NCBI GenBank assembly: GCA_903909415.1 | Contig: CAIVVS010000197.1 | Location: forward strand, 1 to 39,649 | DNA from: an uncultured Pseudomonadota bacterium | Lineage (GTDB): Bacteria; Pseudomonadota; Gammaproteobacteria; Burkholderiales; SG8-39 | Direction of reading: 5' to 3' | DNA: 39,649 bases | Shown: in pieces, positions 31,767 through 38,914 of the stretch | How positions within the stretch are numbered: the stretch's first letter is position 1 | Layout of the letters: every line of letters starts with the position of its first letter | The notes under the pieces: model-generated | Database searches by the model: none | What the model was told of the DNA's origin: nothing | Seen by the model: only the letters and a program-made list of their open reading frames with translations | Position numbers and translations under genes: made by a program

Positions 31767-32708
31767 CTACTGCCGCTCCCGCCGGGCAAGCAGCTTGCGC
31801 GCCTTGCCCAGCACGCCCTCGGGGGCGAAGATCATGACGAAGATGAACATGAAACCCAGCACCATCGACCAGCGCTCGGTGTAGAGGCTGACGAAGTTCT
31901 CCATGGAGATGATCAGGAAGGCCCCGATCATGCTCCCGAACAGCGTGCCCACGCCGCCCACGATCGCCATGAGCAGGCCCTCGACCGACTGCGACAGCTG
32001 CACCGTGGAGGGGCTGACGAAGTTGTTGAACATGGCGTACATCGACCCGGCCACGCCGGCGAAGAAGCCCGACACCACGAAGCCGATGAACACGTGCAGC
32101 GGCACGTTGTAGCCCAGCGCGCGCATGCGTGACTCGCTCTCGCGTATGCCCTTGAGCGTCAGGCCGAAGGGCGAATTGACGAAGCGCCACATCAGGAACA
32201 CCAGCACCACGAACACCGCCAGCACGAAGTAGTAGAGGTCGATGTGCTCGGTGAGCATCTCCGGGCGCACCGTGCCGCGCAGGCCGTTCTCGCCGCCGGT
32301 GACCGAGGTCCAGCGCAGGCAGATGCCCCAGACGATCATGCCCAGCGCCAGCGTCAGCAGCAGGAAATAGACCCCGCTCGTGCGTATCGCCAGCACGCCG
32401 AACACCACCGCCACGGCGACCGCGGCGGCCGTGCCCAGCAGCATGCCGGTCCACACCGAACCGTTGGCGACCGTCACCCACCACACCACCACGTAGGTGG
32501 CCACGCCGAAGATCGCACCGTGGCCCAGCGGCGTGCGGCCCGCGTAGCCGGTGAGGATGTCCACCGACATCGCGAGGATGGCGAAGATCAGCATCTCGAT
32601 GGCGATGCTGGTCTTGTAGCCGGTGAAGATGAAGGGCACCACGGCGAGGAAGGCGATGCCGCCCAGCGCCCACGCCCAGTGCCGCTTCGAGCCGATGCCA
32701 GGAAACAT
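31767..32708 (-). CDS. livM: Liv-type ABC transporter permease LivM (system 2)
   Basis: A 313-residue permease starting at ATG 32708. Hallmarks: AILAMSVDILTGYAGRTPLGHGAIFGVATYVV, AIRTSGVYFLLLTLALGMIVWGI, FGLTLKGIRESESRMRALGYNV (coupling loop) and VEGLLMAIVGGVGTLFGSMIGAFLII, ending IFAPEGVLGKARKL. Only 2 bp separate it from livH. The longer open frame over this gene (to 34415) is a shadow of livH and the deacetylase. Confidence 0.93.
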   Translation of the reverse strand: MFPGIGSKRHWAWALGGIAFLAVVPFIFTGYKTSIAIEMLIFAILAMSVDILTGYAGRTPLGHGAIFGVATYVVVWWVTVANGSVWTGMLLGTAAAVAVAVVFGVLAIRTSGVYFLLLTLALGMIVWGICLRWTSVTGGENGLRGTVRPEMLTEHIDLYYFVLAVFVVLVFLMWRFVNSPFGLTLKGIRESESRMRALGYNVPLHVFIGFVVSGFFAGVAGSMYAMFNNFVSPSTVQLSQSVEGLLMAIVGGVGTLFGSMIGAFLIISMENFVSLYTERWSMVLGFMFIFVMIFAPEGVLGKARKLLARRERQ

Positions 32709-32710
32709 GC

Positions 32711-33568
32711 TCACGCCCTCCCGAACAGGCCGAGCGGGCGGAAGGCGAGCAGGATCGCCATCGGCCCGAAGATCACGAAGTACGCCAGTTCCGGGAACCA
32801 GACCTGGCCGAAGGTGGCGAGCATGCCGACGAAGATGCTGCCGACGGCCGCGCCCGGCAGGCTGCCGCGCCCGCCGATGATCACCACCGCCAGCGAGAAC
32901 ACCAGGATCTCGGCGTCGGCCGTGGGATAGAGCGTGAGGAAGGCCCCGCCCATGACCCCGGCCATGCCGGCCAGCGCGGCGCCCAGCATGAAGGTGTAGA
33001 TGAACACCTTCTTGATGTCGATGCCCATGGCCTCGACCATCTCGGCATCGTCCACCCCGGCGCGGATCAGCGCGCCCAGCTTGGTGCGGTTGAGCAGCAG
33101 CCACAGGCCGATGAAGATCAGCACGCCCACCGCGAGCACGAACAGGCGGTACTTGGGATAGTAGATGGAGCCGATCTGCATCGGCCCCTGGAGGAACTGC
33201 GGCACCGGCACGGTGAAGGTGTCCCCGCCCCAGATGACCAGGGCCAGGTCGTTCAGCACCAGGCCCACGCCCAGGGTGATCAGCACCTCGCGCAGTTCCA
33301 CGCCCTTGACGAAGCGGATGAAGCCCCGGTCGGTGATGAAGCCGATCACCGCGATCGCCGCGGCGCCCGCCAGCACGCCGAGGAAGAAGTTGCCCGACTT
33401 GGTGGCGACCGTGAGGCCGACGTAGCCGCCGAACAGGTAGAGCGCGCCGTGCGCGAGGTTGACGATGCGCATCAGGCCGAAGATCAGCGTGAAACCGGCC
33501 GCGACCAAGAACAGCAGCGCGGCGAAGGTCATGCCGTTCAGCGTCTGGATGGCGTTCATCGTGGACAT
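32711..33568 (-). CDS. livH: Liv-type ABC transporter permease LivH (system 2)
   Basis: A 285-residue permease: AAGFTLIFGLMRIVNLAHGALYLFGGY near the N-terminus, LNRTKLGALIRAGVDDAEMVEAMGI (coupling loop), VFSLAVVIIGGRGSLPGAAVGSIFVG and the terminal LAFRPLGLFGRA, all LivH-like. About eight membrane segments. It follows a deacetylase-family gene by 36 bp on the same strand, placing the transporter inside the catabolic operon. Confidence 0.93.
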   Translation of the reverse strand: MSTMNAIQTLNGMTFAALLFLVAAGFTLIFGLMRIVNLAHGALYLFGGYVGLTVATKSGNFFLGVLAGAAAIAVIGFITDRGFIRFVKGVELREVLITLGVGLVLNDLALVIWGGDTFTVPVPQFLQGPMQIGSIYYPKYRLFVLAVGVLIFIGLWLLLNRTKLGALIRAGVDDAEMVEAMGIDIKKVFIYTFMLGAALAGMAGVMGGAFLTLYPTADAEILVFSLAVVIIGGRGSLPGAAVGSIFVGMLATFGQVWFPELAYFVIFGPMAILLAFRPLGLFGRA

Positions 33569-33604
33569 GCGCGTGGTCTCGTCTTCTCGTCGGGGCGCCG
33601 GGCG

Positions 33605-34498
33605 CTAGCCGTCTAGGGCGTCGGGGCGCTGCGACAGGTACCAGTCGTGGATCTGCTCGCCGGTCCAGAACAGCACGTCGCCCTGCGCCTTGATGCGCGA
33701 GAGCACGTTGCGATAGTACTTGAGCCGGTGCGGCGCGCCCATGATGTAGGGATGCACCACCAGCGCCATGACGCGGGCGCCGCCGTTGTCCTCGCGCGAG
33801 TCGGCGTAGAGCTGCTCGAACTGGTCGATGCCGCGCTGCTCGTACTCGCGCGCCGGATGGTGCTGGATCAGCATCATCGCCACGTCGTTGCATTCCTGGG
33901 TGTAGGGCACGGAGACGATCTTCCCCTTGCCGGTCCTGAGCACCGTGGGCTGGTCGTCCAGCACCCAGTCGCAGACGTAGTCGTAGCCGGCTTCCTTGAG
34001 CAGTTCCGGCGTGTTCCAGGTCTCGGTCAGCCCCGGTCCCAGCCAGCCGCGCGGCTTCTTCCCGGTGAAGGCGGCGATCGCCTCGGTGGTCTTCCTGATG
34101 TCCAGCGCCTCGTCGGCCACCTTCTGCATGTTCTGCTGGGTGTAGCCGTGGCCGAGGAACTCCCAGCCGCGGTCCTTGGCGGCCTGCGCCACCGGCGCGT
34201 AGGCGCCGATCGCCGAACCGTTGATCGCCAGCACCGCCGGGATGCCGAGCGCGTCCAGCACCTCGGTGAAGCGCCAGAAGCCCACGCGGTTGCCGTACTC
34301 GTGCCAGGCCCAGTTGGGCACGTCCGGGCTGGGCGAGCCGCCCGCCGGGGGCGTGAGCACGGTGCGCGGCATGGGACGGTCGATGTCCCATTCCTCGATG
34401 TTGATGATGGTCCACACCACCATGCGCGCGCCGCCGGGCAGGCGCAGCGGCACCCGCGTGTGGATCGGCTCGTAGCTGATGCGCTCCAGCGGCTTCAT
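33605..34498 (-). CDS. Polysaccharide deacetylase-fold hydrolase, PuuE-like (copy 2)
   Basis: A 297-residue CE4-fold (NodB) protein of the PuuE-like group. Segments: VVWTIINIEEWDIDRPMP (first strand, where classic deacetylases have a DD motif), WHEYGNRVGFWRFTEVLDALGIPA, WEFLGHGYTQQNM (the H motif, without a second His in the classic place), RGWLGPGLTETWNTPELLKEAGYDYVCDW and MALVVHPYIMGAPHRLKYY. PuuE is a metal-independent allantoinase (hydrolyses the hydantoin ring of allantoin), so the substrate is probably a cyclic amide rather than chitin. No signal peptide, in line with a cytoplasmic role. Tandem paralogue of the next gene, 10 bp apart. Confidence 0.87.
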   Translation of the reverse strand: MKPLERISYEPIHTRVPLRLPGGARMVVWTIINIEEWDIDRPMPRTVLTPPAGGSPSPDVPNWAWHEYGNRVGFWRFTEVLDALGIPAVLAINGSAIGAYAPVAQAAKDRGWEFLGHGYTQQNMQKVADEALDIRKTTEAIAAFTGKKPRGWLGPGLTETWNTPELLKEAGYDYVCDWVLDDQPTVLRTGKGKIVSVPYTQECNDVAMMLIQHHPAREYEQRGIDQFEQLYADSREDNGGARVMALVVHPYIMGAPHRLKYYRNVLSRIKAQGDVLFWTGEQIHDWYLSQRPDALDG

Positions 34499-34508
34499 CG
34501 CGCGGTCC

Positions 34509-35384
34509 TCAGGCCTTCTTCGACTTCTGGTACCAGTCGAGGATCTGCTCGCCGTTCCAGTGCACCACGCCCGGGAAGCGGTTGATGTACTCGTACACCT
34601 GCTCGAGGTACTTGATGCGGAACGGCTGTCCGCTGATGTACGGATGGATGGCGATCGCCATGATCTTGGCGCGCTGCGCGCCCTCCTGGTACAGCCGGTC
34701 GAACGAATCGATGCACTTCTGGGTCCAGTAGGCGGCTTCGTGGTGCTGCACGATCATCATCGGGATGTCGTTGGTCTCCACCGAGTACGGGATGGTGACC
34801 AGCGGCCCGTTCGCCGTGGCGATCTCGGTGGGCTCGTCATCGTATACCCAGTCGCCGATGTACTTCACGCCGGCCGCCGACAGGTACTCCGGGGTCTCGT
34901 AGGTCTGCGTCAGGCCAGGTCCGAGCCAGCCCACCGGGCGCTTGCCGGTGAACTTCTCGATGGTGTCCATGGACTTGGCGATCATGCCGGGCTGGTCCTC
35001 GACCTTGTGGATCGGCATCTGCTCGTAGGCATGGCCCATGAACTCCCAGCCGCTGTCGCGGCAGGCCTGCGCCACGCGCGGGTAGTCGACGCAGACCCGG
35101 GCGTTGACCGACAGCGTCGGGCGGATGCCGAGGCGCTCGTACAGCGCGTGGAAGCGCCAGAAGCCCACGCGCATGCCGTACTCGTGCCAGCTCCAGTTGG
35201 GCACGTCCGGCAGCAGCACCGCCCCGGTGGGCGCCGGGATGACCTGTCGCGCCATGGCGCGCGCGATGTCCCAGACCTCGAGGTTGACGATGGTCCAGAC
35301 GATGATGCGGTTGTCGCCGGGCAGCTTGAGCGGCGGGCGGTCGACGATGGCGCTGTAGGGGGTGCGCTCTCCGGGCAGGGTCAT
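34509..35384 (-). CDS. Polysaccharide deacetylase-fold hydrolase, PuuE-like (copy 1)
   Basis: A 291-residue paralogue of the downstream gene. Matching blocks: IIVWTIVNLEVWDIARAM, WHEYGMRVGFWRFHALYERLGIRP, WEFMGHAYEQMPIHK (here a His follows further along), VGWLGPGLTQTYETPEYLSAAGVKYIGDWVYDDEP and IMAIAIHPYISGQPFRIKYLEQ. The two copies differ across the active-site loops (GHGYTQQ against GHAYEQM), suggesting two related substrates or a heteromer. Cytoplasmic, no signal peptide. Co-operonic with an isochorismatase-fold hydrolase 45 bp upstream. Confidence 0.87.
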   Translation of the reverse strand: MTLPGERTPYSAIVDRPPLKLPGDNRIIVWTIVNLEVWDIARAMARQVIPAPTGAVLLPDVPNWSWHEYGMRVGFWRFHALYERLGIRPTLSVNARVCVDYPRVAQACRDSGWEFMGHAYEQMPIHKVEDQPGMIAKSMDTIEKFTGKRPVGWLGPGLTQTYETPEYLSAAGVKYIGDWVYDDEPTEIATANGPLVTIPYSVETNDIPMMIVQHHEAAYWTQKCIDSFDRLYQEGAQRAKIMAIAIHPYISGQPFRIKYLEQVYEYINRFPGVVHWNGEQILDWYQKSKKA

Positions 35385-35429
35385 GGTGGCTCCGTGTGTC
35401 CAGTCAGGCGTGTCAGGGAATGTGGGGGC

Positions 35430-36068
35430 TCAGGCGCCGCGCAGTTCGGGCAGCGCCATCACTTCATCGGTCTTCATCACGAAGCCGAACGCGGTGCGGA
35501 TGCAGAGCAGCGCCGCGCCGTGCAGCTCGGGCGCGTCCATGGTGTCGACGCATTCCTCGGGAACGATCACCGAATAGTCGCGCGAGCAGGCGGCGGCCAC
35601 CGTGGACAGCACGCAGCTGTTGGTGTTTACGCCGGTGACGATCAGGGTGTTCACGCCGTGGGCGCGCAGCATGAAGTCCAGGTCCGAGCCGATGAAGCAG
35701 TCGTAGCGCTTCTTGGTGTTCACCACCCAGTCGCGCGGGTCGCGCAGCTCGGGGATCACCTCGCAGCCGGGCATGCCGGCGATGTTGTGCCGGAGCACGT
35801 TCTTGCGCGTGTTGTTCGGGTCCTCGGAGCGGGTGCGCCAGAACGGGTTGACGCGGATCTCGTCGGCGTCGCGGTAGGTGGTGACCAGGTGCACGATGGG
35901 CACGCCGGCGCCGCGGCACCAGTCGAACAGGCGCTTGTTGGCCGCGATGATGCGCGTGGCGTCCTCCTGCCGGCGCACCGGCATGGTGGCCACCGACAGG
36001 TCGAGGTGGCCGCGGTGCAGGTCGATCGCCACCACCGCCGCCTTCGGCTTGTCCACGCCCAGGTTCAT
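35430..36068 (-). CDS. Isochorismatase-fold cysteine hydrolase
   Basis: A 212-residue enzyme with D16 in AVVAIDLHRGH, a Lys (K120) in VVNTKKRYDCF and C152 in VTGVNTNSCVLSTVAAA, the Asp-Lys-Cys triad of amide-cleaving family members. It starts 11 bp after the alpha/beta hydrolase stop. The long open frame that extends past its start is the shadow of that hydrolase. Likely releases ammonia or CO2 plus ammonia from a linear carbamoyl or amide intermediate. It is distinct from the member at 24228-24935 (no long N-terminal extension). Confidence 0.9.
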   Translation of the reverse strand: MNLGVDKPKAAVVAIDLHRGHLDLSVATMPVRRQEDATRIIAANKRLFDWCRGAGVPIVHLVTTYRDADEIRVNPFWRTRSEDPNNTRKNVLRHNIAGMPGCEVIPELRDPRDWVVNTKKRYDCFIGSDLDFMLRAHGVNTLIVTGVNTNSCVLSTVAAACSRDYSVIVPEECVDTMDAPELHGAALLCIRTAFGFVMKTDEVMALPELRGA

Positions 36069-36079
36069 GTCGCCCGTCC

Positions 36080-37315
36080 TCAGCCTATGCCCGTGCCGGG
36101 ATAGCGCTTGCGCTGGTCGATGCCGAAGCGGTCGGCCAGCCAGTCGGCCATCAGCTCCTGGCCGATGGTCGGGTTGTCGTGCTGGCAGTGCTCGGCGCCG
36201 GTCTCGTCCTCCTCGACCAGGCGCAGGGTCACGTCCACGCCGTGCTTGCGGCCGTAGTCGTACACCTTCTTCGCCTGCGACACGGTCAGCACGTCGTGGC
36301 CGCCGTGCACGATCAGGTAGGGGCACTTCATGTGTTCCAGGTGCCCGTCCAGCGTGAAGGGTTTCGCCTTGACCATGGCCTCCTTCATGCTCGGCGCGCC
36401 GATTACCCACTTGATGTGGTCGGCCAGGCCGTGGTCCTCCGGCGCGTTGCCCCACAGGTCGGTGATCGCCCAGATCGCGCCGTGCGAGATCGCCGCCGCC
36501 AGGCGCGGCTCGTGGCAGCCGGCACGGGCGGCATAGTAGCCGCCCAGGCTCGATCCGCAGACCGCGATGCGCTTCGCGTCCACGTCGGCGCGCTTCTCCA
36601 GCCAGTCGATCCACTTGCCCACAGGCACTTCCGTGTCCGCGCGGCTGGTGATGCCGTGGCGGCGCAGCGTGCCGCCCTGCCCGGCGCAGTCGATCATCAG
36701 CACCGAGATGCCGCGCTGCAGGGCGCCGTGCGCCTGCATGAACCACATCTCGTCCTTGATCGAATCCAGCCCGCCCATGCAGATCAGCACCGGGTGGCGC
36801 GCGCCGGGCAGCGGCGTGCGCACGAAGTAGCCGTACATCTTCCCGTCCACGCCGTTGCTGGAGAACGGGATGTCGACCACCTCGCCGGGCGGGTCCAGGT
36901 GGCGCAGGAAGCCGTGGCTGGACTGTTCCATCTTCGTGAACGTGGCCAGGCGCCGCGGGTCCTCCGGCAGCAGCCAGAACTCGGCCTGGCGGTAGTAGTC
37001 GGCCGCGCGCAGGAAGCAGTTCATCGCGGTGCGCACGTGGCCGGCCTTCTCCTCGGCCTGGCCGCGCTGGAAATTGCGGTCGGCGATGCGCAGCCACTCG
37101 GCGTACCAGGACTCCTTGTCGCCCGGGACCATGCGCGAGCCGGCCTGGAAGATCTCGCTCACCGAGCCGCCGCCCTCCTGGGTCTCGCCCAGGCCGCGCC
37201 GGAACTGGTAGGACATCCAGGGATGCTCCGGCCAGTGGTGCCAGCCGAAGGCCTCGTAGTGCGGCTGCCGGTTGTCGGTGATCTTCTCGATCAGGTTGTC
37301 TTCGCTGCCTGCCAT
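36080..37315 (-). CDS. Alpha/beta hydrolase, dihydroxypseudooxynicotine hydrolase/FrsA-like
   Basis: A 411-residue hydrolase with a large N-terminal helical cap (about 1-140, including MNCFLRAADYYRQAEFWL) and a core with CMGGLDSIKDEM, DCAGQGG, the nucleophile elbow GSSLGG (S256), D341 in VHGGHDVLTV and H376 in GAEHCQHDN. This architecture is that of 2,6-dihydroxypseudooxynicotine hydrolase, a C-C bond hydrolase of nicotine breakdown, and related esterases. The ATG at 37315 follows a GGGACGG site. First gene of the 11-gene leftward operon, with its own promoter and operator pair. Substrate unknown; C-C or ester cleavage are both possible. Confidence 0.88.
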   Translation of the reverse strand: MAGSEDNLIEKITDNRQPHYEAFGWHHWPEHPWMSYQFRRGLGETQEGGGSVSEIFQAGSRMVPGDKESWYAEWLRIADRNFQRGQAEEKAGHVRTAMNCFLRAADYYRQAEFWLLPEDPRRLATFTKMEQSSHGFLRHLDPPGEVVDIPFSSNGVDGKMYGYFVRTPLPGARHPVLICMGGLDSIKDEMWFMQAHGALQRGISVLMIDCAGQGGTLRRHGITSRADTEVPVGKWIDWLEKRADVDAKRIAVCGSSLGGYYAARAGCHEPRLAAAISHGAIWAITDLWGNAPEDHGLADHIKWVIGAPSMKEAMVKAKPFTLDGHLEHMKCPYLIVHGGHDVLTVSQAKKVYDYGRKHGVDVTLRLVEEDETGAEHCQHDNPTIGQELMADWLADRFGIDQRKRYPGTGIG

Positions 37316-37333
37316 GTCCGTCCCGCCGTGTTG

Positions 37334-37368
37334 TTCAAGTCGCTGGAATGGAAATCCAGCACCTTGAC
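37334..37368. promoter_or_regulatory. Double operator of the leftward catabolic operon
   Basis: Two 15-bp sites whose centres are 20 bp apart. Read on the minus strand, the first is GTCAAGGTGCTGGAT (37368-37354) and the second TTCCAGCGACTTGAA (37348-37334), the latter a TTCAAG-TCG-CTkGAA dyad in reverse. Both lie just downstream of the promoter at 37385-37414. The layout repeats that at 38284-38318. Probable binding site of the neighbouring XRE-cupin regulator. Confidence 0.7.
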
Positions 37369-37384
37369 GATTCGCTTGCATCCG

Positions 37385-37414
37385 ACCTTAGCGACACCCC
37401 AGCCGCGCTGTCAA
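37385..37414 (-). promoter_or_regulatory. Promoter of the leftward operon
   Basis: On the minus strand: TTGACA (37414-37409), 18-bp spacer, TAAGGT (37390-37385, fits TAnnnT). The flanking bases GCGCG after the -35 and GC...CGGA around the -10 are the same as in the cupin-operon promoter at 38233-38262. Expected start near 37378, so the operators lie about +10 to +44. Confidence 0.65.
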
Positions 37415-37467
37415 GCAGCGCACCGTGTTGGCGCACTGCAATCTGCAATGGGGGGTTGCGGCCCGCA

Positions 37468-38145
37468 TCAGAACGTCGGCGGCGTGCTGACCCAGACCAC
37501 GCGCGCGCGGCGCCGCCCCGGATTGCGGTAGCTGTGGGGCGTCTCCGAGCGGAACACGAAGGAGTCGCCGGCCGCCAGCCGGAAGGTCTGCGCCCCGACG
37601 GTCAGTTCCAGTTCCCCGTCGACCACGAAACCCACTTCCTCGCCGCGGTGCGACAGGGTTCCCTCGCTGCCCGCGCCGGGCGCGAGGATGTGCAGGTTGC
37701 CCTCGAGCTGGAAACGCCCCTCCGGGGGCACCAGCCGCTCCAGCACCGAGCCGTCGCGGTCGATCGCCACCCTGGGGCGCTGGCCCGGGCGCGACACGAT
37801 GCCGAGGTCGGCGCCGGCCCCGTCCACCAGTGCACCTATGGTCACGCCCAGGGCGCGCGCCATGCTGTGCAGCACGCTCAGCGAGGGCGCGGCCACGCCC
37901 TTCTCCACCTTGGACACCAGGCTCTCCGAGCAACCGACGCGGTCGGCCAGCTCGCGCAGCTTCAGCCCCTTGATCTGGCGAAGCTGGCGGATGCTCGCAC
38001 CCATGCCGGGCGCCGCGGACCGTGCCGCGGACTTCGCCGCCGACCTTGTTGCCGACTTTGTCGCCGACTTCGCTGCGGGCTTGGCCGCGGGCCTGGTCGC
38101 GGGCTTCGCTGCGGGCTTGCGTGCTGCCTTCTTGCGGATGGCCAT
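37468..38145 (-). CDS. XRE-family regulator with C-terminal cupin and H1-like N-terminal tail
   Basis: A 225-residue regulator. Residues 1-46 are almost only Ala, Lys, Arg, Pro, Ser and Thr in KPAAKPA/KSATKSA-type repeats, like histone-H1-like bacterial DNA-binding tails. Residues 50-108 are an XRE helix-turn-helix (IRQLRQIKGLKLRELADRVG, then CSESLVSKVEKGVAAPSLSV). Residues about 148-222 are a cupin sensor (LSHRGEEVGFVVDGELEL ... RSETPHSYRNPG), as in PuuR-like XRE-cupin repressors that bind pathway metabolites. ATG 38145 is used; an internal ATG at 38004 would remove the tail. It sits between two operons that carry matching promoters and operators. A weak minus-strand promoter is possible around ACTGTA at 38173-38178. 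It is the likely regulator of the cluster. Confidence 0.9.
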   Translation of the reverse strand: MAIRKKAARKPAAKPATRPAAKPAAKSATKSATRSAAKSAARSAAPGMGASIRQLRQIKGLKLRELADRVGCSESLVSKVEKGVAAPSLSVLHSMARALGVTIGALVDGAGADLGIVSRPGQRPRVAIDRDGSVLERLVPPEGRFQLEGNLHILAPGAGSEGTLSHRGEEVGFVVDGELELTVGAQTFRLAAGDSFVFRSETPHSYRNPGRRRARVVWVSTPPTF

Positions 38146-38232
38146 GCTGGTAGTCCGGGATCCGGAGCGGCTACTGTATCCGCGTCCGGCGCCCCGGAAA
38201 AGCGTTTTGATGCTGCCCGGGCCGCGGCGCCC

Positions 38233-38262
38233 TTGACAGCGCGCGCGCGCGCTGGCTAAGGT
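38233..38262 (+). promoter_or_regulatory. Promoter of the cupin-FAH operon
   Basis: TTGACA (38233-38238), an 18-bp spacer rich in GC alternation, TAAGGT (38257-38262), followed by CGGA. Same hexamers, same spacing and the same flanks as the promoter at 37385-37414. Expected start near 38269. Confidence 0.65.
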
Positions 38263-38283
38263 CGGACATCCACGCAATTTCCG

Positions 38284-38318
38284 CTCAAGTCGCTGGATGC
38301 CCGTTCAAGTCGCTTGAA
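38284..38318. promoter_or_regulatory. Double operator of the cupin-FAH operon
   Basis: CTCAAGTCGCTGGAT (38284-38298) and the perfect dyad TTCAAG-TCG-CTTGAA (38304-38318), centres 20 bp apart (two helical turns), 45 bp before the cupin start codon and just downstream of the promoter. This placement suggests repression by blocking, lifted when the regulator's cupin binds an inducer. Confidence 0.72.
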
Positions 38319-38362
38319 TCAAGCCGGCCGGGCGCGCCGGCGCCAACCCAGGGAGGCAGGTC

Positions 38363-38911
38363 ATGTCCGAGTTCCGCTTCAAGGAGTCCGAGCTGAAGGG
38401 CGTGCGCTACTACCGCGCGCCGGACGACAACCGCATCGTCGCCATGCACGTGCGCGGCGACTTCGACGAGTACGAGAAGTACCCGCCCTACCTCGACACC
38501 GAGGAAGACCGCGCCCACATGCGCGAGGCCTACAAGAACGCCGACCCGGACATGGAGCGCAGGACCAAGGCCCACATGACCGACGACAACTGGCCGCTGC
38601 AGATCGTGATGCTGGAGCGCGAGCCCGGCGGCACCACCCTGCCGCACTACCACATCCCCGACCGCGAACTGCCCAAACTGCCCACGCGCCACCAGATCCT
38701 GCTGTGCCAGCGCGGCTCGGCCAAGGTCGGCGTGTTCACCACCAACAACGAGCACCTGGGCGACGTGATCCTGAAGCGCGACGACCTGATCCTGATGCTG
38801 GAAGGCCACCGCGTCGAGTTCCTGGAGCCGAAGACCAAGCTGATCGAGATCAAGCAGGGCCCGTTCCCCGACAACGACATCATCGACAAGGTCGACCTGA
38901 AGGGGGATTGA
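38363..38911 (+). CDS. Cupin-fold protein, unknown function
   Basis: A 182-residue protein with one cupin barrel in its second half: MLEREPGGTTLPHYHIPDRE gives the first metal motif (H95, H97), with H110 and H149 (LEGHRVEFLE) as possible further ligands, so a metal site is likely. The first 75 residues are a charged, Tyr-rich extension (RGDFDEYEKYPPYLDTEEDR) that I do not recognise. GGGAGG six bases before the ATG gives a strong ribosome site. First of the rightward operon with the FAH gene and under the same kind of operator as the leftward operon. It could be a small dioxygenase, isomerase or lactam/ketone-handling enzyme of the pathway; no function is assigned. Confidence 0.8.
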   Translation: MSEFRFKESELKGVRYYRAPDDNRIVAMHVRGDFDEYEKYPPYLDTEEDRAHMREAYKNADPDMERRTKAHMTDDNWPLQIVMLEREPGGTTLPHYHIPDRELPKLPTRHQILLCQRGSAKVGVFTTNNEHLGDVILKRDDLILMLEGHRVEFLEPKTKLIEIKQGPFPDNDIIDKVDLKGD

Positions 38912-38914
38912 TCC

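Noticed and set aside
29649..32132. Plus-strand open frame of 827 codons over livG, the binding protein and livM
   Set aside because: Antisense shadow; all three genes beneath are certain on the minus strand.
31767..34415. Very long minus-strand frame suggesting a fused 882-residue protein ending in LivM
   Set aside because: Only the last 313 residues are real LivM; the rest is livH and the deacetylase read in the wrong frame.
35430..37097. Apparent fusion of alpha/beta hydrolase and isochorismatase in one frame
   Set aside because: The part before residue M at 36068 is the hydrolase gene out of frame; the hydrolase has its own intact frame ending at 36080.
38238..38252. Alternating GC run as a Z-DNA or repeat element
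   Set aside because: It is the 18-bp spacer of the cupin-operon promoter; the run is too short to claim separate function.
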